From Micromonospora sp. H61 (lineage in GTDB: Bacteria; Actinomycetota; Actinomycetes; Mycobacteriales; Micromonosporaceae): DNA of 44,062 nucleotides. The translations under genes were made by a program, and so were the position numbers. Positions 15,679 through 24,109 of this stretch are shown here, piece by piece. The notes under the pieces are model-generated. The model ran no database searches and had not been told where the DNA came from. It saw only the letters and a program-made list of their open reading frames with translations. The stretch's first letter is position 1; the number at the start of each line of letters is the position of its first letter. The DNA lies in contig NZ_JAGPXY010000056.1 of assembly GCF_018070325.1 (NCBI RefSeq), positions 1 to 44,062 on the forward strand, read 5' to 3'.

Positions 15679-16707
15679 TCAGCCCGTCGGGGTGGGGGTT
15701 GGGGTGTCGCTCGGCGTCACGGTCGGGCCCGCCGAGGGCTCGCCGGGCGTTCCACTCGGCGTCGGTGTGCCGGTCGGCCCCGACGTCGGTGCGGCGGTCG
15801 ACTCCGGCGTCGGCGTGCTGATCGCGGCCGGCGCCGACGGCGGGGACACGCCCGGGCCCCGGGGCCCGAAGGGCGCCCGGCCCACGCAGTACGGGTAGGG
15901 CCGCAGCAGCGGGTTGCCGTACTCGTCGACGCGGCCTTCACAGTCCGGGTAGCCGAGCCGGATCGGATTGCCGTTCTGATCGAAGAGTCGGGCGTTCTCC
16001 ACCAGCCGGCCCTCGCTGTCGTAGACAAAGACGTCCCGGACCTGGTCGTACGGGCCGTTGACCGACGTCGGATCGATGCCGTAGTCGCCGTACCGCATCC
16101 GGTCCTCCGCCTGGATCAGCGCGGCGAACGCGAAGACCACCAGCACCACGCTGCCGACCTGCACCGCCGAACGCGGCCAGCGGGTCAACCGCCCGGAGCT
16201 GCGGCCGATCCAGATGGAGGCGAGCACGAAGCCGACGAGCATGATCATGCCGGCGAGCAACTCGCCGCCGAACCTCGGCAGCAGCCCGAAGCTGCCGCCG
16301 GTGCTGATCACCGTGATCAGCATCGCCGCCAGGTAGCCCCGGAGCACCCACCAGCCGGGGCGCAGCAGTTGGAGGAAGTCGCTTGCCGTCTCGTACCCCA
16401 GGGGTGGGCCGAGACGGGTGTCCATGGTGCGCAGCCGGCCACGGACCCGGGCCACCGCGCTCGCCACCCGCTGGTCGAGGTTGCGCCCGCTGCCCGGTGC
16501 GGCGCCGGCCGCGGCGCGCAGCTCGGCGGCGTACGTCTCGGGCTCGCCCAACCGCTCGACCAGGGTGCCCTCGGCCTCGGCGGCGACCTCGGTGAGGTGG
16601 TCGGCGAGATCCTCGGTCAACTCGTCGCGTTGCCCGGGCGGCAGGTCGGCCAGAGCGGCCCGGACCCGCGCCACATAGTCGGTGATCTCCTGCTCCGCGA
16701 CGGTCAT
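15679..16707 (-). CDS. HAAS-domain membrane protein
   Basis: A 342-aa protein. The N-terminal 70 residues form a helical HAAS domain (DYVARVRAALADLPPGQRDELTEDLADHL), usual in partners of PadR regulators. Four or so membrane helices follow (for example WWVLRGYLAAMLITVIS, LLAGMIMLVGFVLASIWI, AVQVGSVVLVVFAFAALI). Then comes an extracytoplasmic domain with EGRLVENARLFDQNGNPIRLG and cysteine-containing GYPDCEGRVDEYGNP, and a C-terminal tail of Pro/Thr/Ser repeats that suggests a cell-wall-spanning linker. The ATG at 16707 overlaps the padR stop (ATGA), so both are made together. Such pairs are thought to sense envelope or drug stress, with the regulator controlling the membrane gene; the signal is unknown. 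Confidence 0.83.
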   Translation of the reverse strand: MTVAEQEITDYVARVRAALADLPPGQRDELTEDLADHLTEVAAEAEGTLVERLGEPETYAAELRAAAGAAPGSGRNLDQRVASAVARVRGRLRTMDTRLGPPLGYETASDFLQLLRPGWWVLRGYLAAMLITVISTGGSFGLLPRFGGELLAGMIMLVGFVLASIWIGRSSGRLTRWPRSAVQVGSVVLVVFAFAALIQAEDRMRYGDYGIDPTSVNGPYDQVRDVFVYDSEGRLVENARLFDQNGNPIRLGYPDCEGRVDEYGNPLLRPYPYCVGRAPFGPRGPGVSPPSAPAAISTPTPESTAAPTSGPTGTPTPSGTPGEPSAGPTVTPSDTPTPTPTG

Positions 16708-17036
16708 GCCGCCATCCCCCGATCGTCGAGCAGACTGTCCATTGTGGTGGCGAACGAGCGCCAGAGCTTGCCGGAGCGGGTCAGCTGGTCACGCCCCGCG
16801 GCGTTGAGTGAGTAGTACTTGCGGTGCGGCCCGGATTCGCTCGGCACGACGTAGGTGGTGAGCAGGCCGGCGGCGAAGAGGCGGCGCAGCGTCCCGTAGA
16901 CCGAGGCGTCACCGACCTCCTCCAGGCCGGCCTCGCGCAGCCGGCGCAGGATGTCGTAACCGTAACCGTCCTCCTCTCGGAGCACGGCCAGGACGGCCAG
17001 ATCAAGCACGCCCTTCAACAACTGTGTGGTGTCCAC
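16704..17036 (-). CDS. PadR-family transcriptional regulator
   Basis: A 110-aa winged-helix repressor of the short (PadR-s2) type. The core is QLLKGVLDLAVLAVLREEDGYGYDILRRLREAGL, then the wing SVYGTLRRLFAAGLLTTYVVPSESGPHRKYYSLNAAGR with the usual RKYY motif. The GTG at 17036 gives VDTTQLLKG; a GTG at 17045 would add three residues and lie within the dyad described next. It is coupled to the HAAS membrane gene. PadR proteins usually repress their own operon, and a near-perfect dyad directly upstream fits autoregulation. A start directly next to the dyad leaves little room for a leader, so the mRNA may be leaderless (inference). Confidence 0.92.
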   Translation of the reverse strand: MDTTQLLKGVLDLAVLAVLREEDGYGYDILRRLREAGLEEVGDASVYGTLRRLFAAGLLTTYVVPSESGPHRKYYSLNAAGRDQLTRSGKLWRSFATTMDSLLDDRGMAA

Positions 17037-17061
17037 GCATTGCACACTAGTGCGTAATGCG
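17036..17061. promoter_or_regulatory. Candidate PadR operator
   Basis: A 26-bp dyad centred between 17048 and 17049 has 11 of 13 base pairs matched. The core is CACTAGTG and the outer arms are CGCATT and AATGCG. It touches the first base of the chosen padR GTG, so a bound repressor would cover the start of the operon. PadR operators are long dyads of this kind, though the exact family consensus is not matched. Confidence 0.6.
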
Positions 17062-17138
17062 AAGTAGCGTCAACGAATCGGCCGCAACACGCCGAGCCGC
17101 GCACGGCGTGCGGGTGGTGATCGACGGCGCGCGGTGGC

Positions 17139-18080
17139 TTACTGGATGCTCCAGGCGATGCCGTCGAGGATGTCGTGCTCCGAGGCGACCACCGACGGCA
17201 TTCCGGCCCGCTCCATGATCACGCGAAGCACCAGCGCGCCGGCGCCGATCACGTCGGCGCGGCCCGGATGCATCACCGGGTTCGCCAACCGCTGCGCACG
17301 GGTCTGACCCAGCAGCTCCGCTGTCACCCGGGCGACCTCCTCGTACGACACCCGGGCGTGATGGATGCGCTCCGGGTCGTACTCCCGCAGGCCCCGCGCG
17401 AGCGCGACCACTGTGGTGACCGACCCGGCGAGGCCGACCAGGGTGGCCGCCTCGCGACCGGGCACCACGGCGAGCGCCCGGTCCACCACCGCAGCGATGT
17501 CGGCCTGCGCAGCCGCGACCTGCTCGGGCGTCGGCGGGTCACCGGGCAGGTGCCGCTCGGTCATCCGGACGCAGCCGATGTCCACCGAGATCGCCGACCG
17601 CACCCCGGCGGCCCGGTCACCGACCACGAACTCGGTGGAACCACCACCGATGTCGACGACCAGGAACGGCTCCTTCGCGTCGGCAGGCAGCCCGCGCACC
17701 GCGCCGGTGAACGACAGCCGGGCCTCCTCGTCGCCGCTGACCACCTCGGGCGCGACACCGAGGGTGGCCCGCACCATCTCGGTGAAGTCGGCGGCGTTGG
17801 CGGCATCGCGGGAGGCCGAGGTGGCACACATCCGCACCCGCTGCGCGCCCAGCTTCTCGATGTCGGCGGCGTACGACGCCAACGCCACCCTGGTCCGCTC
17901 GATCGCCTCCGGCGCCAGTCGGCCGGTGCGGTCCACGCCCTGCCCCAACCGGACGATCTCCATCCGCCGGGTCAGGTCGACCAGCGGCGCCTGCGACCCG
18001 GCCGAGGCGTCGGGCAGGTCGGCGACCAGCAGTCGGATCGAGTTGGTCCCGCAGTCGATGGCCGCCACACGCGTCGTCAC
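17139..18080 (-). CDS. ppx: Ppx/GppA-family exopolyphosphatase
   Basis: A 313-aa enzyme of the Ppx/GppA family (short, two-domain form), acting on inorganic polyphosphate or on pppGpp in the cytoplasm. It has the ASKHA phosphate loops: AIDCGTNSIRLLV (residues 7-19) and VVDIGGGSTEFVVGD (from about 142), plus the GLAGSVTTVVALA block. It lacks the C-terminal domains of the long E. coli Ppx, as in the mycobacterial Ppx1/Ppx2 homologues. The GTG at 18080 begins just before the first strand. In other actinobacteria this gene directly follows the DUF501 gene; here three genes have been placed between them. Confidence 0.9.
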   Translation of the reverse strand: MTTRVAAIDCGTNSIRLLVADLPDASAGSQAPLVDLTRRMEIVRLGQGVDRTGRLAPEAIERTRVALASYAADIEKLGAQRVRMCATSASRDAANAADFTEMVRATLGVAPEVVSGDEEARLSFTGAVRGLPADAKEPFLVVDIGGGSTEFVVGDRAAGVRSAISVDIGCVRMTERHLPGDPPTPEQVAAAQADIAAVVDRALAVVPGREAATLVGLAGSVTTVVALARGLREYDPERIHHARVSYEEVARVTAELLGQTRAQRLANPVMHPGRADVIGAGALVLRVIMERAGMPSVVASEHDILDGIAWSIQ

Positions 18081-18090
18081 GGCAGCAACC

Positions 18091-19131
18091 TTACGGCAGG
18101 ACGGGCGGCCACCCGGCGGCTTGGTTGGCCGTGGGCCACGACTCGCCCAGGTCGCCCGGCGGGCCCCGCAACAACGCCACCCCGAGCGAGGTCAGGTGAT
18201 GTCGCACGGCCCCGCCCTCCCGCTCGCTGGTCACCAGACCGGCGGTCCGCAGCGCGCGGGCATGTTCCGAGGCCGAGGAGAGACTGATCCCGGCCGCCCG
18301 GGACAACACGGTGGTGGTCAACCCCCCGTCGGTCGCCAGTCGGCGCAGCACCAGCGCCCGGGTGACGCCGAGCAGCCGACCGAGGGCACCGTCGTCGGCG
18401 GGGGCCCCGCGCACGGGCATGACCACCGGGTAGACGAGCAGGATCGGGTAACCCTGCTCGACAAGCACCCGGGGCCGCGGCCCGGCCAACGGGGAGGGCA
18501 GCAGAATGATCCCGTGGCCGGTGCCGGGAAGGTCGCCGTCCCACCACGTCCGTACCTCCAGCACCGGCTCCCGCCACCGGATCGCCGGGTGCAGACCGGC
18601 GAAGAGGCTGGCCAGGCCGTGCTGCGCCAGCCGCTGGCTGGCAGACGCCACCTGCTGACGGTACGCGGACACCAGCTCGACCCAGTGCGGTTCGAGCACC
18701 GCGTCGAACCAGGTCCGCACGGCCCCGCCGAACAGGTCCAGCACCTCCGGGTCGGCCGCCGCGAACCGCCGCCGCAGCGGGCTGGCCGACGTGTCCGAGT
18801 ACGCCAGGGTGACCTCGGCGCGGACCCGCCGCGCCGGGGTGGCCCGGATCGCCTCAAGCCCGGCCTCCACCGACTCCAGGCCGTCGAAGGGAGTGACGAA
18901 GTCCGGCAGACGTCCCCGGTCGGGCAGCAGATGCCGCAGGACCGCGGTGGCAGCCTGGGCGGCAGCCGTGCCCTCGGCCGCCGCCACCCGCTCGGCCAGG
19001 GTCGGCGCCATCGCCGCGACAGTGGGATCGCGCAGCCATTGACCAGCCAGCAGCGCGATCCCGACCGGATGCAGCCGATCGGCGAACCGCACCCGGCACA
19101 GGTCGGCCGACCCGAGCTGGAGGCGAAGCAT
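18091..19131 (-). CDS. DUF5937/ArsR-type helix-turn-helix regulator
   Basis: A 346-aa protein. The N-terminal two-thirds match the DUF5937 pattern (LGSADLCRVRFADRLHPVGIALLAGQWL). The C-terminal 90 residues are a winged helix of ArsR type (LGRLLGVTRALVLRRLATDGGLTTTVLSRAAGISLSSASEHARALRTAGLVTSEREGGAVRHHLT), with recognition helix SLSSASEHARAL. It probably is a DNA-binding regulator with an uncharacterised sensor domain. The ATG at 19131 is chosen; the frame runs on to 19401 but would overlap the divergent lipoprotein gene. The divergent gene (start 19229) is the obvious candidate target, with 97 bases between the two starts (inference). Confidence 0.82.
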   Translation of the reverse strand: MLRLQLGSADLCRVRFADRLHPVGIALLAGQWLRDPTVAAMAPTLAERVAAAEGTAAAQAATAVLRHLLPDRGRLPDFVTPFDGLESVEAGLEAIRATPARRVRAEVTLAYSDTSASPLRRRFAAADPEVLDLFGGAVRTWFDAVLEPHWVELVSAYRQQVASASQRLAQHGLASLFAGLHPAIRWREPVLEVRTWWDGDLPGTGHGIILLPSPLAGPRPRVLVEQGYPILLVYPVVMPVRGAPADDGALGRLLGVTRALVLRRLATDGGLTTTVLSRAAGISLSSASEHARALRTAGLVTSEREGGAVRHHLTSLGVALLRGPPGDLGESWPTANQAAGWPPVLP

Positions 19132-19228
19132 GGCAACAGCCTGCCTGCCTTCGCCCAGGACCGAAAGGGTTGCTCCGCGGCTGGATGATCTCCAGTGTGG
19201 ACCGCGGGGTCGACGAGGGGTGGCCGGC

Positions 19229-20119
19229 GTGCGGCGAACGGTGGCGGTGTTGACGGGGCTCTGCCTCATGGTCGTTGCGGCAGCTTGTGGTGAGCGGGGG
19301 CAACCCTCGTCGGCCCCACCAGCCTCACCGTCCGCGTCGAGCGAACGACCGGCGGCAGGTGACCACCAGCTCACCCTGCACCACAACGGACTCGACCGCA
19401 CCTACCTGCTGCACGCGCCACCGGGGTACGACCCGGGCAAACCCTCCGCGCTGGTCATCGCGCTGCACTTCTATCCCGGCCTCGGGTCCTCGATGCGGGA
19501 GTTGGCGGGCCTGGACGCCAAGGCCGACAAGGACAACGTGCTGGTCGCCTACCCCAACGGGCAGGGGGGCGGCTTCAACGCGCTGATCTGCTGCGGCAGC
19601 GAGGACGACGTCGGCTTCCTCAACGCCCTCACCGACCATCTGGTGCAGACCTGGCACGCGGACCCGAACCGGGTGTTCCTCACCGGCATCTCGAACGGCG
19701 GCGACATGAGCTTCCGGGCGGCGGTGGAGAGCACTGGCACGTTCGCCGCGATCGGGGTGGTCAGCGGTGGTTACAGCGGAAACTTGACCACCGCCGACAG
19801 TTACGTGCCGAAGAGCCCGGTCTCCGTGATCACCTTCATCGGCGGCCAGGACCGCTACGCCTCGACCTTCCAGGCCGGCATGCGGACCTGGCAGCAGCGG
19901 CTCAGCTGCCGGCCGAGCCCGAAGGCGTCCGGGGTGCCGGGTGTGACGCACACGGTGGCGGGTTGCGCGGACGGCAGCGAGGTCAGCGTCTACACGATCG
20001 CCGACATGGGCCACAGTTGGCCGGGAGCGACAGCGGGCCAACTCGCCGCATCCGACGCGGGGCTGTCCGCCACCGACCTGATGTGGGAGTTCTTCGCCGC
20101 CCACCCCCGCACTGCCTGA
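19229..20119 (+). CDS. LpqC-like lipoprotein esterase (polyhydroxybutyrate-depolymerase family)
   Basis: A 296-aa secreted lipoprotein. The signal is RRTVAVLTGLCLMVVAAAC with lipobox cysteine C20, followed by a Ser/Pro/Ala linker. The catalytic domain is an alpha/beta hydrolase of the LpqC / PHB-depolymerase / feruloyl-esterase kind: LTGISNGGDMSF (S155), GGQDRY (D208) and MGHSWPG (H262). A CC pair (ALICCGSEDDVGF) and two later cysteines could form disulfides. The GTG at 19229 follows GAGGGG at 8 bases and sits right before the signal peptide. It would act at the outer membrane face on an external ester; the substrate is unknown. Its stop lies one base from that of the convergent acetyltransferase gene. 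Confidence 0.87.
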   Translation: MRRTVAVLTGLCLMVVAAACGERGQPSSAPPASPSASSERPAAGDHQLTLHHNGLDRTYLLHAPPGYDPGKPSALVIALHFYPGLGSSMRELAGLDAKADKDNVLVAYPNGQGGGFNALICCGSEDDVGFLNALTDHLVQTWHADPNRVFLTGISNGGDMSFRAAVESTGTFAAIGVVSGGYSGNLTTADSYVPKSPVSVITFIGGQDRYASTFQAGMRTWQQRLSCRPSPKASGVPGVTHTVAGCADGSEVSVYTIADMGHSWPGATAGQLAASDAGLSATDLMWEFFAAHPRTA

Positions 20120-20120
20120 C

Positions 20121-20657
20121 CTACAGGCGCAGCAGCATCCGGGTGTTGCCCAGCGTGTTCGGCTTGACCCGCTCCAGGTCCAGGAACTCCGCGACACCCT
20201 CGTCGTAGGAGCGCAGCAGCTGCTCGTAGACCGGCTGTGGCACCGGAGCGCCATCGATCTCGCGGAAACCGAACGAGCCGAAGAACCGGGTCTCGAAGGT
20301 GAGCACGAAGATCCGCGCCACGCCCAACTCCCGGGCCGCGTCGATCAGCTCACCGACCAGCCGGTGACCGATGCGCCGGCCCCGGCAGGACGGGTCCACC
20401 GCCACCGTGCGGATCTCGGCCAGGTCCTCCCACATGACGTGCAGCGCGCCGCAGCCCACCACGACGTCGTCCTCGGCCCGGACCGCGACCCGGAACTCCT
20501 GCACGTCCTCGAAGAGGGTGACCGTCGCCTTGCTCAGCAGCCGCCGGTCGTCGGTGTAGGTGTCGACGAGCCGTCGGATGCCCCGCACGTCCCCGGTGCG
20601 GGCCCGCCGTACGAGGATCTGACTCTCGGGTGCCTCGGACCCGGCCTGCCTGCTCAT
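20121..20657 (-). CDS. argA: Amino-acid N-acetyltransferase (ArgA, GNAT type)
   Basis: A 178-aa single-domain GNAT enzyme resembling the stand-alone N-acetylglutamate synthase of Mycobacterium (Rv2747), first step of arginine synthesis. Visible features are LVRRARTGDVRGIRRLVDTY at the start, VVGCGALHVMWEDLAEIRTVAVDPSCRGRRIGHRLV containing the acetyl-CoA loop (CRGRRIG), and FETRFFGSFGFREID. The ATG at 20657 overlaps the stop of the DUF501 gene by four bases, so it is expressed with that gene. No other arginine gene is here. A general GNAT of another specificity cannot be excluded, but the WEDLAEIRTVAVDP block is strongly ArgA-like. Confidence 0.85.
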   Translation of the reverse strand: MSRQAGSEAPESQILVRRARTGDVRGIRRLVDTYTDDRRLLSKATVTLFEDVQEFRVAVRAEDDVVVGCGALHVMWEDLAEIRTVAVDPSCRGRRIGHRLVGELIDAARELGVARIFVLTFETRFFGSFGFREIDGAPVPQPVYEQLLRSYDEGVAEFLDLERVKPNTLGNTRMLLRL

Positions 20658-21220
20658 TCGGCCGCCGGCACGTCCACGCACGGCCCCGCCGACCACCAGG
20701 GCTCGACCAGGCCCAACGTCTCGTCGCCGAACGGGTTCACCCCGGGGCCGGCGCCCAGCGCGTGGCCCAGGTGCACGTGCAGGCACTTCACCCGGCCCGG
20801 CATCCCACCCGCCGAGATGCCGGCGATCTCCGGCACCTCGCCGATCGCCTCCCGGCGGGCGAGGTAGTCCTCGTGCGCGGCACGGTAGTGGGCGGCCAAC
20901 TCCGGGTCCGTCGTCAGCCGGTCCGCCATCTCCTTCATCAGCCCCGCCGACTCCAGTCGGCTGCACGCAGCGGTGGCCCGGGGGCAGGTCAGGTAGTAGA
21001 GCGTCGGGAACGGGGTGCCGTCGGCGAGGCGGGGGGTCGTCTCCACCACGTCGGGAAGGCCGCACGGGCACCGGTGGGCCACCGCCCGGGTGCCCCGGGG
21101 CGCCCGGCCGAGCTGCGCGGCCACCGCGGCCAGGTCGGCCTCGGCGGCCGGCTCGCGCTGCGGCAGGGGAACGGAATCCGCCGCCGGCTCCGACGGTGGT
21201 ACGACAGTCACGGTGCCCAT
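20654..21220 (-). CDS. DUF501 domain-containing protein
   Basis: A 188-aa cytoplasmic protein. After a variable acidic N-terminus, the DUF501 domain carries AVAHRCPCGLPDVVETTPRLADGTPFPTLYYLTCP, and later PEIAGISAGGMPGRVKCLHVHLGHALGAGPGVNPFGDE. Conserved Cys and His residues (RCPCG, TCP, KCLHVHLGH) suggest a metal site; the biochemical role is unknown. The ATG at 21220 has AGGAGAG upstream. It is always found beside ftsB and ppx in actinobacteria (Rv1025 in M. tuberculosis), and here it keeps ftsB upstream while ppx has moved away. Confidence 0.9.
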   Translation of the reverse strand: MGTVTVVPPSEPAADSVPLPQREPAAEADLAAVAAQLGRAPRGTRAVAHRCPCGLPDVVETTPRLADGTPFPTLYYLTCPRATAACSRLESAGLMKEMADRLTTDPELAAHYRAAHEDYLARREAIGEVPEIAGISAGGMPGRVKCLHVHLGHALGAGPGVNPFGDETLGLVEPWWSAGPCVDVPAAE

Positions 21221-21245
21221 CTCTCCTGGTGTGCTGGTCGGTGGA

Positions 21246-21884
21246 TCACTGGCCCGGCTGCTGGCTGTCCGCCGCCCGCACGCTCGACCAGAGCGTGTCG
21301 TACCAGGTCACCGGCCCGGCTGGCGGGGCCGAACCGGCCGACTTCCCGGCGTCCCGGGCGGCGCCCTCCGGGTCGTGCAGCACCACCATTATCTTCTCGC
21401 CGGGCTCGCCCATGAAGAACCGCTCCCGAGCCTGCGTCTTGATGTACTCGTCGTCTTTCCAGTTGGCGGCCTCGGCGGCGAGCTTGGCGATCTCCCGCTC
21501 CTGCACCGCCTGGGCCGCCTCCATCCGCTCGATGTCGGCCTGCTGGTCCAGGTAGACCCGAACCGGATAGGTGTAGGCCAGCGCGAGCGCGATCAGGACC
21601 GCGAACAGCACTGTGGCCCGGCCGGTGAAGCGACGGGGGTTGGGTGCGGCGAGCCGCTTCACGGCGCCAGCGGCAGCGGTACGCCGAGCGGCGGCGGGAC
21701 GATTCGCGGAGCGAACGCCTTCGGCGCCCCGGGCAGCACCCGGAGCGCGACCGGCGGCGCGCGGCTCGGCGCGTACGCCGGCCTCCCGGACCGATCCCCG
21801 CGTGGCGCGCCCACCGCCCGGCCGACCGGACTGACCCGGCCGGCGGGCGGGACGCTGACCACCCGGTGTGCGGCGCTGCTGCAT
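21246..21884 (-). CDS. Septum formation initiator FtsB/DivIC
   Basis: A 212-aa bitopic cell-division protein. A long basic, Arg/Gly/Ala/Pro-rich cytoplasmic tail (residues 1-88, probably disordered) leads to one membrane helix (about 91-107). A coiled coil follows (YLDQQADIERMEAAQAVQEREIAKLAAEAANW), and then the family signature DDEYIKTQARERFFMGEPGEKIMVVL. FtsB/DivIC pairs with FtsL and FtsQ in the divisome. The ATG at 21884 has GGGAGGGG at 8 bases. It is 32 bases downstream of enolase, the conserved actinobacterial order. Confidence 0.9.
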   Translation of the reverse strand: MQQRRTPGGQRPARRPGQSGRPGGGRATRGSVREAGVRAEPRAAGRAPGAARGAEGVRSANRPAAARRTAAAGAVKRLAAPNPRRFTGRATVLFAVLIALALAYTYPVRVYLDQQADIERMEAAQAVQEREIAKLAAEAANWKDDEYIKTQARERFFMGEPGEKIMVVLHDPEGAARDAGKSAGSAPPAGPVTWYDTLWSSVRAADSQQPGQ

Positions 21885-21916
21885 CGTCACACCCCTCCCC
21901 CGAGGCTTCGTGCGTC

Positions 21917-23200
21917 TCAGGCCGAACGGTAGCGCGGGAACGCGCCAGCGCCGGCGTAGCGCGCCGCGTCGGCCAGCTCCTCCTCGATCCGGAGAAGCTG
22001 GTTGTACTTGGCGACACGGTCCGAACGGGCCGGGGCGCCGGTCTTGATCTGGCCGCACCCGGTGGCCACCGCCAGGTCGGCGATGGTGGTGTCCTCGGTC
22101 TCGCCCGAGCGGTGGCTCATCATGCACTTGAAGCCGGCCCGGTGGGCCAGGTCCACCGCGTCCAGGGTCTCGGTCAGCGAGCCGATCTGGTTGACCTTGA
22201 CGAGAACCGCGTTCGCCGCCTTCTCCGCGATGCCGCGGGCGATGCGCTGCGGGTTGGTCACGAACAGGTCGTCACCGACGATCTGCACCCGGTCGCCGAT
22301 CGAGGCGGTCAACGTCTGCCAGCCGCTCCAGTCGTCCTCGGCCAGCGGGTCCTCGATCGACACGATCGGGTACTCGTCGGCCAGCTTCGTGTAGTAGGTG
22401 CTCATCTCCTCGGCGGACTTCGCGGCACCCTCGAACGTGTAGGTGCCGTTGTCGAAGAACTCCGTGGCCGCCACGTCGAGCGCGAACACGATGTCGGTGC
22501 CGAGCCGGTAACCGGCCTTCTCGACCGCCTCGGCGATCAGGTCCAGGGCCGCCGCGTTCGTCGGCAGGTTCGGCGCGAAGCCACCCTCGTCGCCGAGCCC
22601 GGTGGAGAGCCCCTTCTTCTTCAACACCGACTTCAGCGCGTGGTAGACCTCCGCGCCCGAGCGCAGCGCCTCACGGAAGGTGGGCGCGCCGATCGGCGCG
22701 ATCATGAACTCCTGGATGTCGACGTTCGAGTCGGCGTGCGCGCCACCGTTGAGGATGTTCATCATCGGCACGGGCAGGAGGTGCGCGTTCGGGCCGCCCA
22801 GGTAGCGGAAGAGGCTCAGCTCGGCGCTGCCGGCAGCGGCCTTCGCCACCGCCAGGGAAACCCCGAGGATGGCGTTCGCGCCCAGCTCCGACTTGGTTTC
22901 CGTGCCGTCGATGTCGAGCATCTTCTGGTCGATCAGCCGCTGCTCGCTGGCCTCGTACCCGATGATCTGGTCGACGATCTTGTCTTCGACGTTGGAGACC
23001 GCCTTCTCCACGCCCTTGCCCTGGTAGCGGTCGGCGTCACCGTCGCGCAGTTCGATCGCCTCGAAGGCGCCGGTGGAGGCGCCGGACGGCACGGCGGCGC
23101 GGGCTACCGTGCCGTCGTCCAGACCGACCTCGACCTCGACCGTCGGGTTGCCCCGCGAGTCGAGAATCTCCCGGGCGACGATTCCCTCGATGGTTGCCAC
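21917..23200 (-). CDS. eno: Enolase (phosphopyruvate hydratase)
   Basis: A 427-aa glycolytic enzyme that converts 2-phosphoglycerate to phosphoenolpyruvate, with magnesium. Length and all landmarks are standard. They are the N-terminal ATIEGIVAREILDSRGNPTVEVEV, ASTGAFEA, the metal ligands in ALDVAATEFF, SIEDPLAEDDW and QIVGDDLFVTN, the catalytic lysine in LVKVNQIGSLTE, and the signature CMMSHRSGETEDTTIADLAVATGCGQIKTGAP. The GTG at 23200 follows AGGAG at 7 bases; an open frame upstream is spurious and overlaps plus-strand genes. It leads the eno-ftsB-DUF501-argA run. Confidence 0.98.
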   Translation of the reverse strand: MATIEGIVAREILDSRGNPTVEVEVGLDDGTVARAAVPSGASTGAFEAIELRDGDADRYQGKGVEKAVSNVEDKIVDQIIGYEASEQRLIDQKMLDIDGTETKSELGANAILGVSLAVAKAAAGSAELSLFRYLGGPNAHLLPVPMMNILNGGAHADSNVDIQEFMIAPIGAPTFREALRSGAEVYHALKSVLKKKGLSTGLGDEGGFAPNLPTNAAALDLIAEAVEKAGYRLGTDIVFALDVAATEFFDNGTYTFEGAAKSAEEMSTYYTKLADEYPIVSIEDPLAEDDWSGWQTLTASIGDRVQIVGDDLFVTNPQRIARGIAEKAANAVLVKVNQIGSLTETLDAVDLAHRAGFKCMMSHRSGETEDTTIADLAVATGCGQIKTGAPARSDRVAKYNQLLRIEEELADAARYAGAGAFPRYRSA

Positions 23201-23332
23201 TAAGTCGCTCCTCGTTGTTGTGATCCGGTCCGTGGGTGGGCCGCGACGGTGCGGCTGAGGCAGGTGTTGAACGCAGCGTATCGGGCGGCGCGAACGGGCA
23301 CGGCGTCGCCCGCGCACCCGGGTCACCCCGCA

Positions 23333-23364
23333 TTGACGGACATTCCCGGATTTCCGGGCGTCAA
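23333..23364. promoter_or_regulatory. Small nested dyads in the eno/lipoprotein divergent gap
   Basis: TTGACG (23333-23338) faces CGTCAA (23359-23364), and inside them CCCGGA (23345-23350) faces TCCGGG (23353-23358). The two dyads have centres three bases apart, so they could be either one bulged hairpin or two sites. The place, between the divergent starts at 23200 and 23414, suits regulation. Nothing further supports it. Confidence 0.3.
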
Positions 23365-23413
23365 CCGGCAACGGGTTTGCGCTGCGCGGACCAGATCCAC
23401 CAGGCTGGTCGCC

Positions 23414-24109
23414 ATGCCCGCCGCCTCGACCACCCTCCGCATGCTCGCCGTGTCGGTCATCGCGTCGCTCACGGTCACCGGCTGTCAGACATTCGAGGAC
23501 GCCGGAGTCGCCATGGGCCGCTCGGAACTCGTCAACGACCTCGCCGCCCGGCTCGATCGCGCACTGGAATTGACCTACTCGGCCGACTACCAGTTGCCCG
23601 GCGGCCAACGCGCAGCGATCGTGCAGGCACAGAAGCCGGCGCGATCCACGTACACCTATCCGGGCGGGCAGCTCACCGTCACCCCGGAGGCCATCACCCG
23701 GTGCACGACGACCGGCGCGCGCCCGCAGTGCACGCTGATCACCCCGCCCACCCCGGGCAGCAAGCCCACGGTGACGCTGTTCGGCGAGGCCAACCAGCAG
23801 GGCCTCGTCACGCCGCCGGTGGTGGTCGGGCTGCTCACCGCCGCCGCGCTCGACCCACAGGCGGTGATCAAGCAGAGCGACACCACCGTCGCCGGGCACC
23901 ACGCCGCCTGCGTCGCGGTTCAGAGCTCGTCGTCCGGCGACTTCACCGCCTGCGTGACCACCGAGGGCGTGCTCGGCAGCTTCACCGGGCCGGTCGACGG
24001 CAAGCCGATGGAGCTGGCACTGAGCAACTACTCCGCGACCGTCGACGAGGGCGCGTTCGAACCGCCCGCCGACGCCGCTGTCGTCGACCGCCGCCCCGGC
24101 GGCTCGTGA
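23414..24109 (+). CDS. Putative lipoprotein of unknown function
   Basis: A 231-aa secreted protein with a signal peptide ending in LTVTGC (lipobox C24). The mature part has two cysteine pairs (RCTTTGARPQCTLI, HAACVAVQ/TACVTTEG) and no recognised domain. The segment PAR-STYTYPGGQLTVTPEAITRC is beta-like, so an anchored extracytoplasmic domain with disulfides is likely. The ATG at 23414 is the first in-frame start that puts the basic residue just before the hydrophobic core; no strong ribosome site is visible. Its stop overlaps the start of the Nudix gene (GTGA), so the two are coupled, although one is exported and the other cytoplasmic. Confidence 0.8.
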   Translation: MPAASTTLRMLAVSVIASLTVTGCQTFEDAGVAMGRSELVNDLAARLDRALELTYSADYQLPGGQRAAIVQAQKPARSTYTYPGGQLTVTPEAITRCTTTGARPQCTLITPPTPGSKPTVTLFGEANQQGLVTPPVVVGLLTAAALDPQAVIKQSDTTVAGHHAACVAVQSSSSGDFTACVTTEGVLGSFTGPVDGKPMELALSNYSATVDEGAFEPPADAAVVDRRPGGS

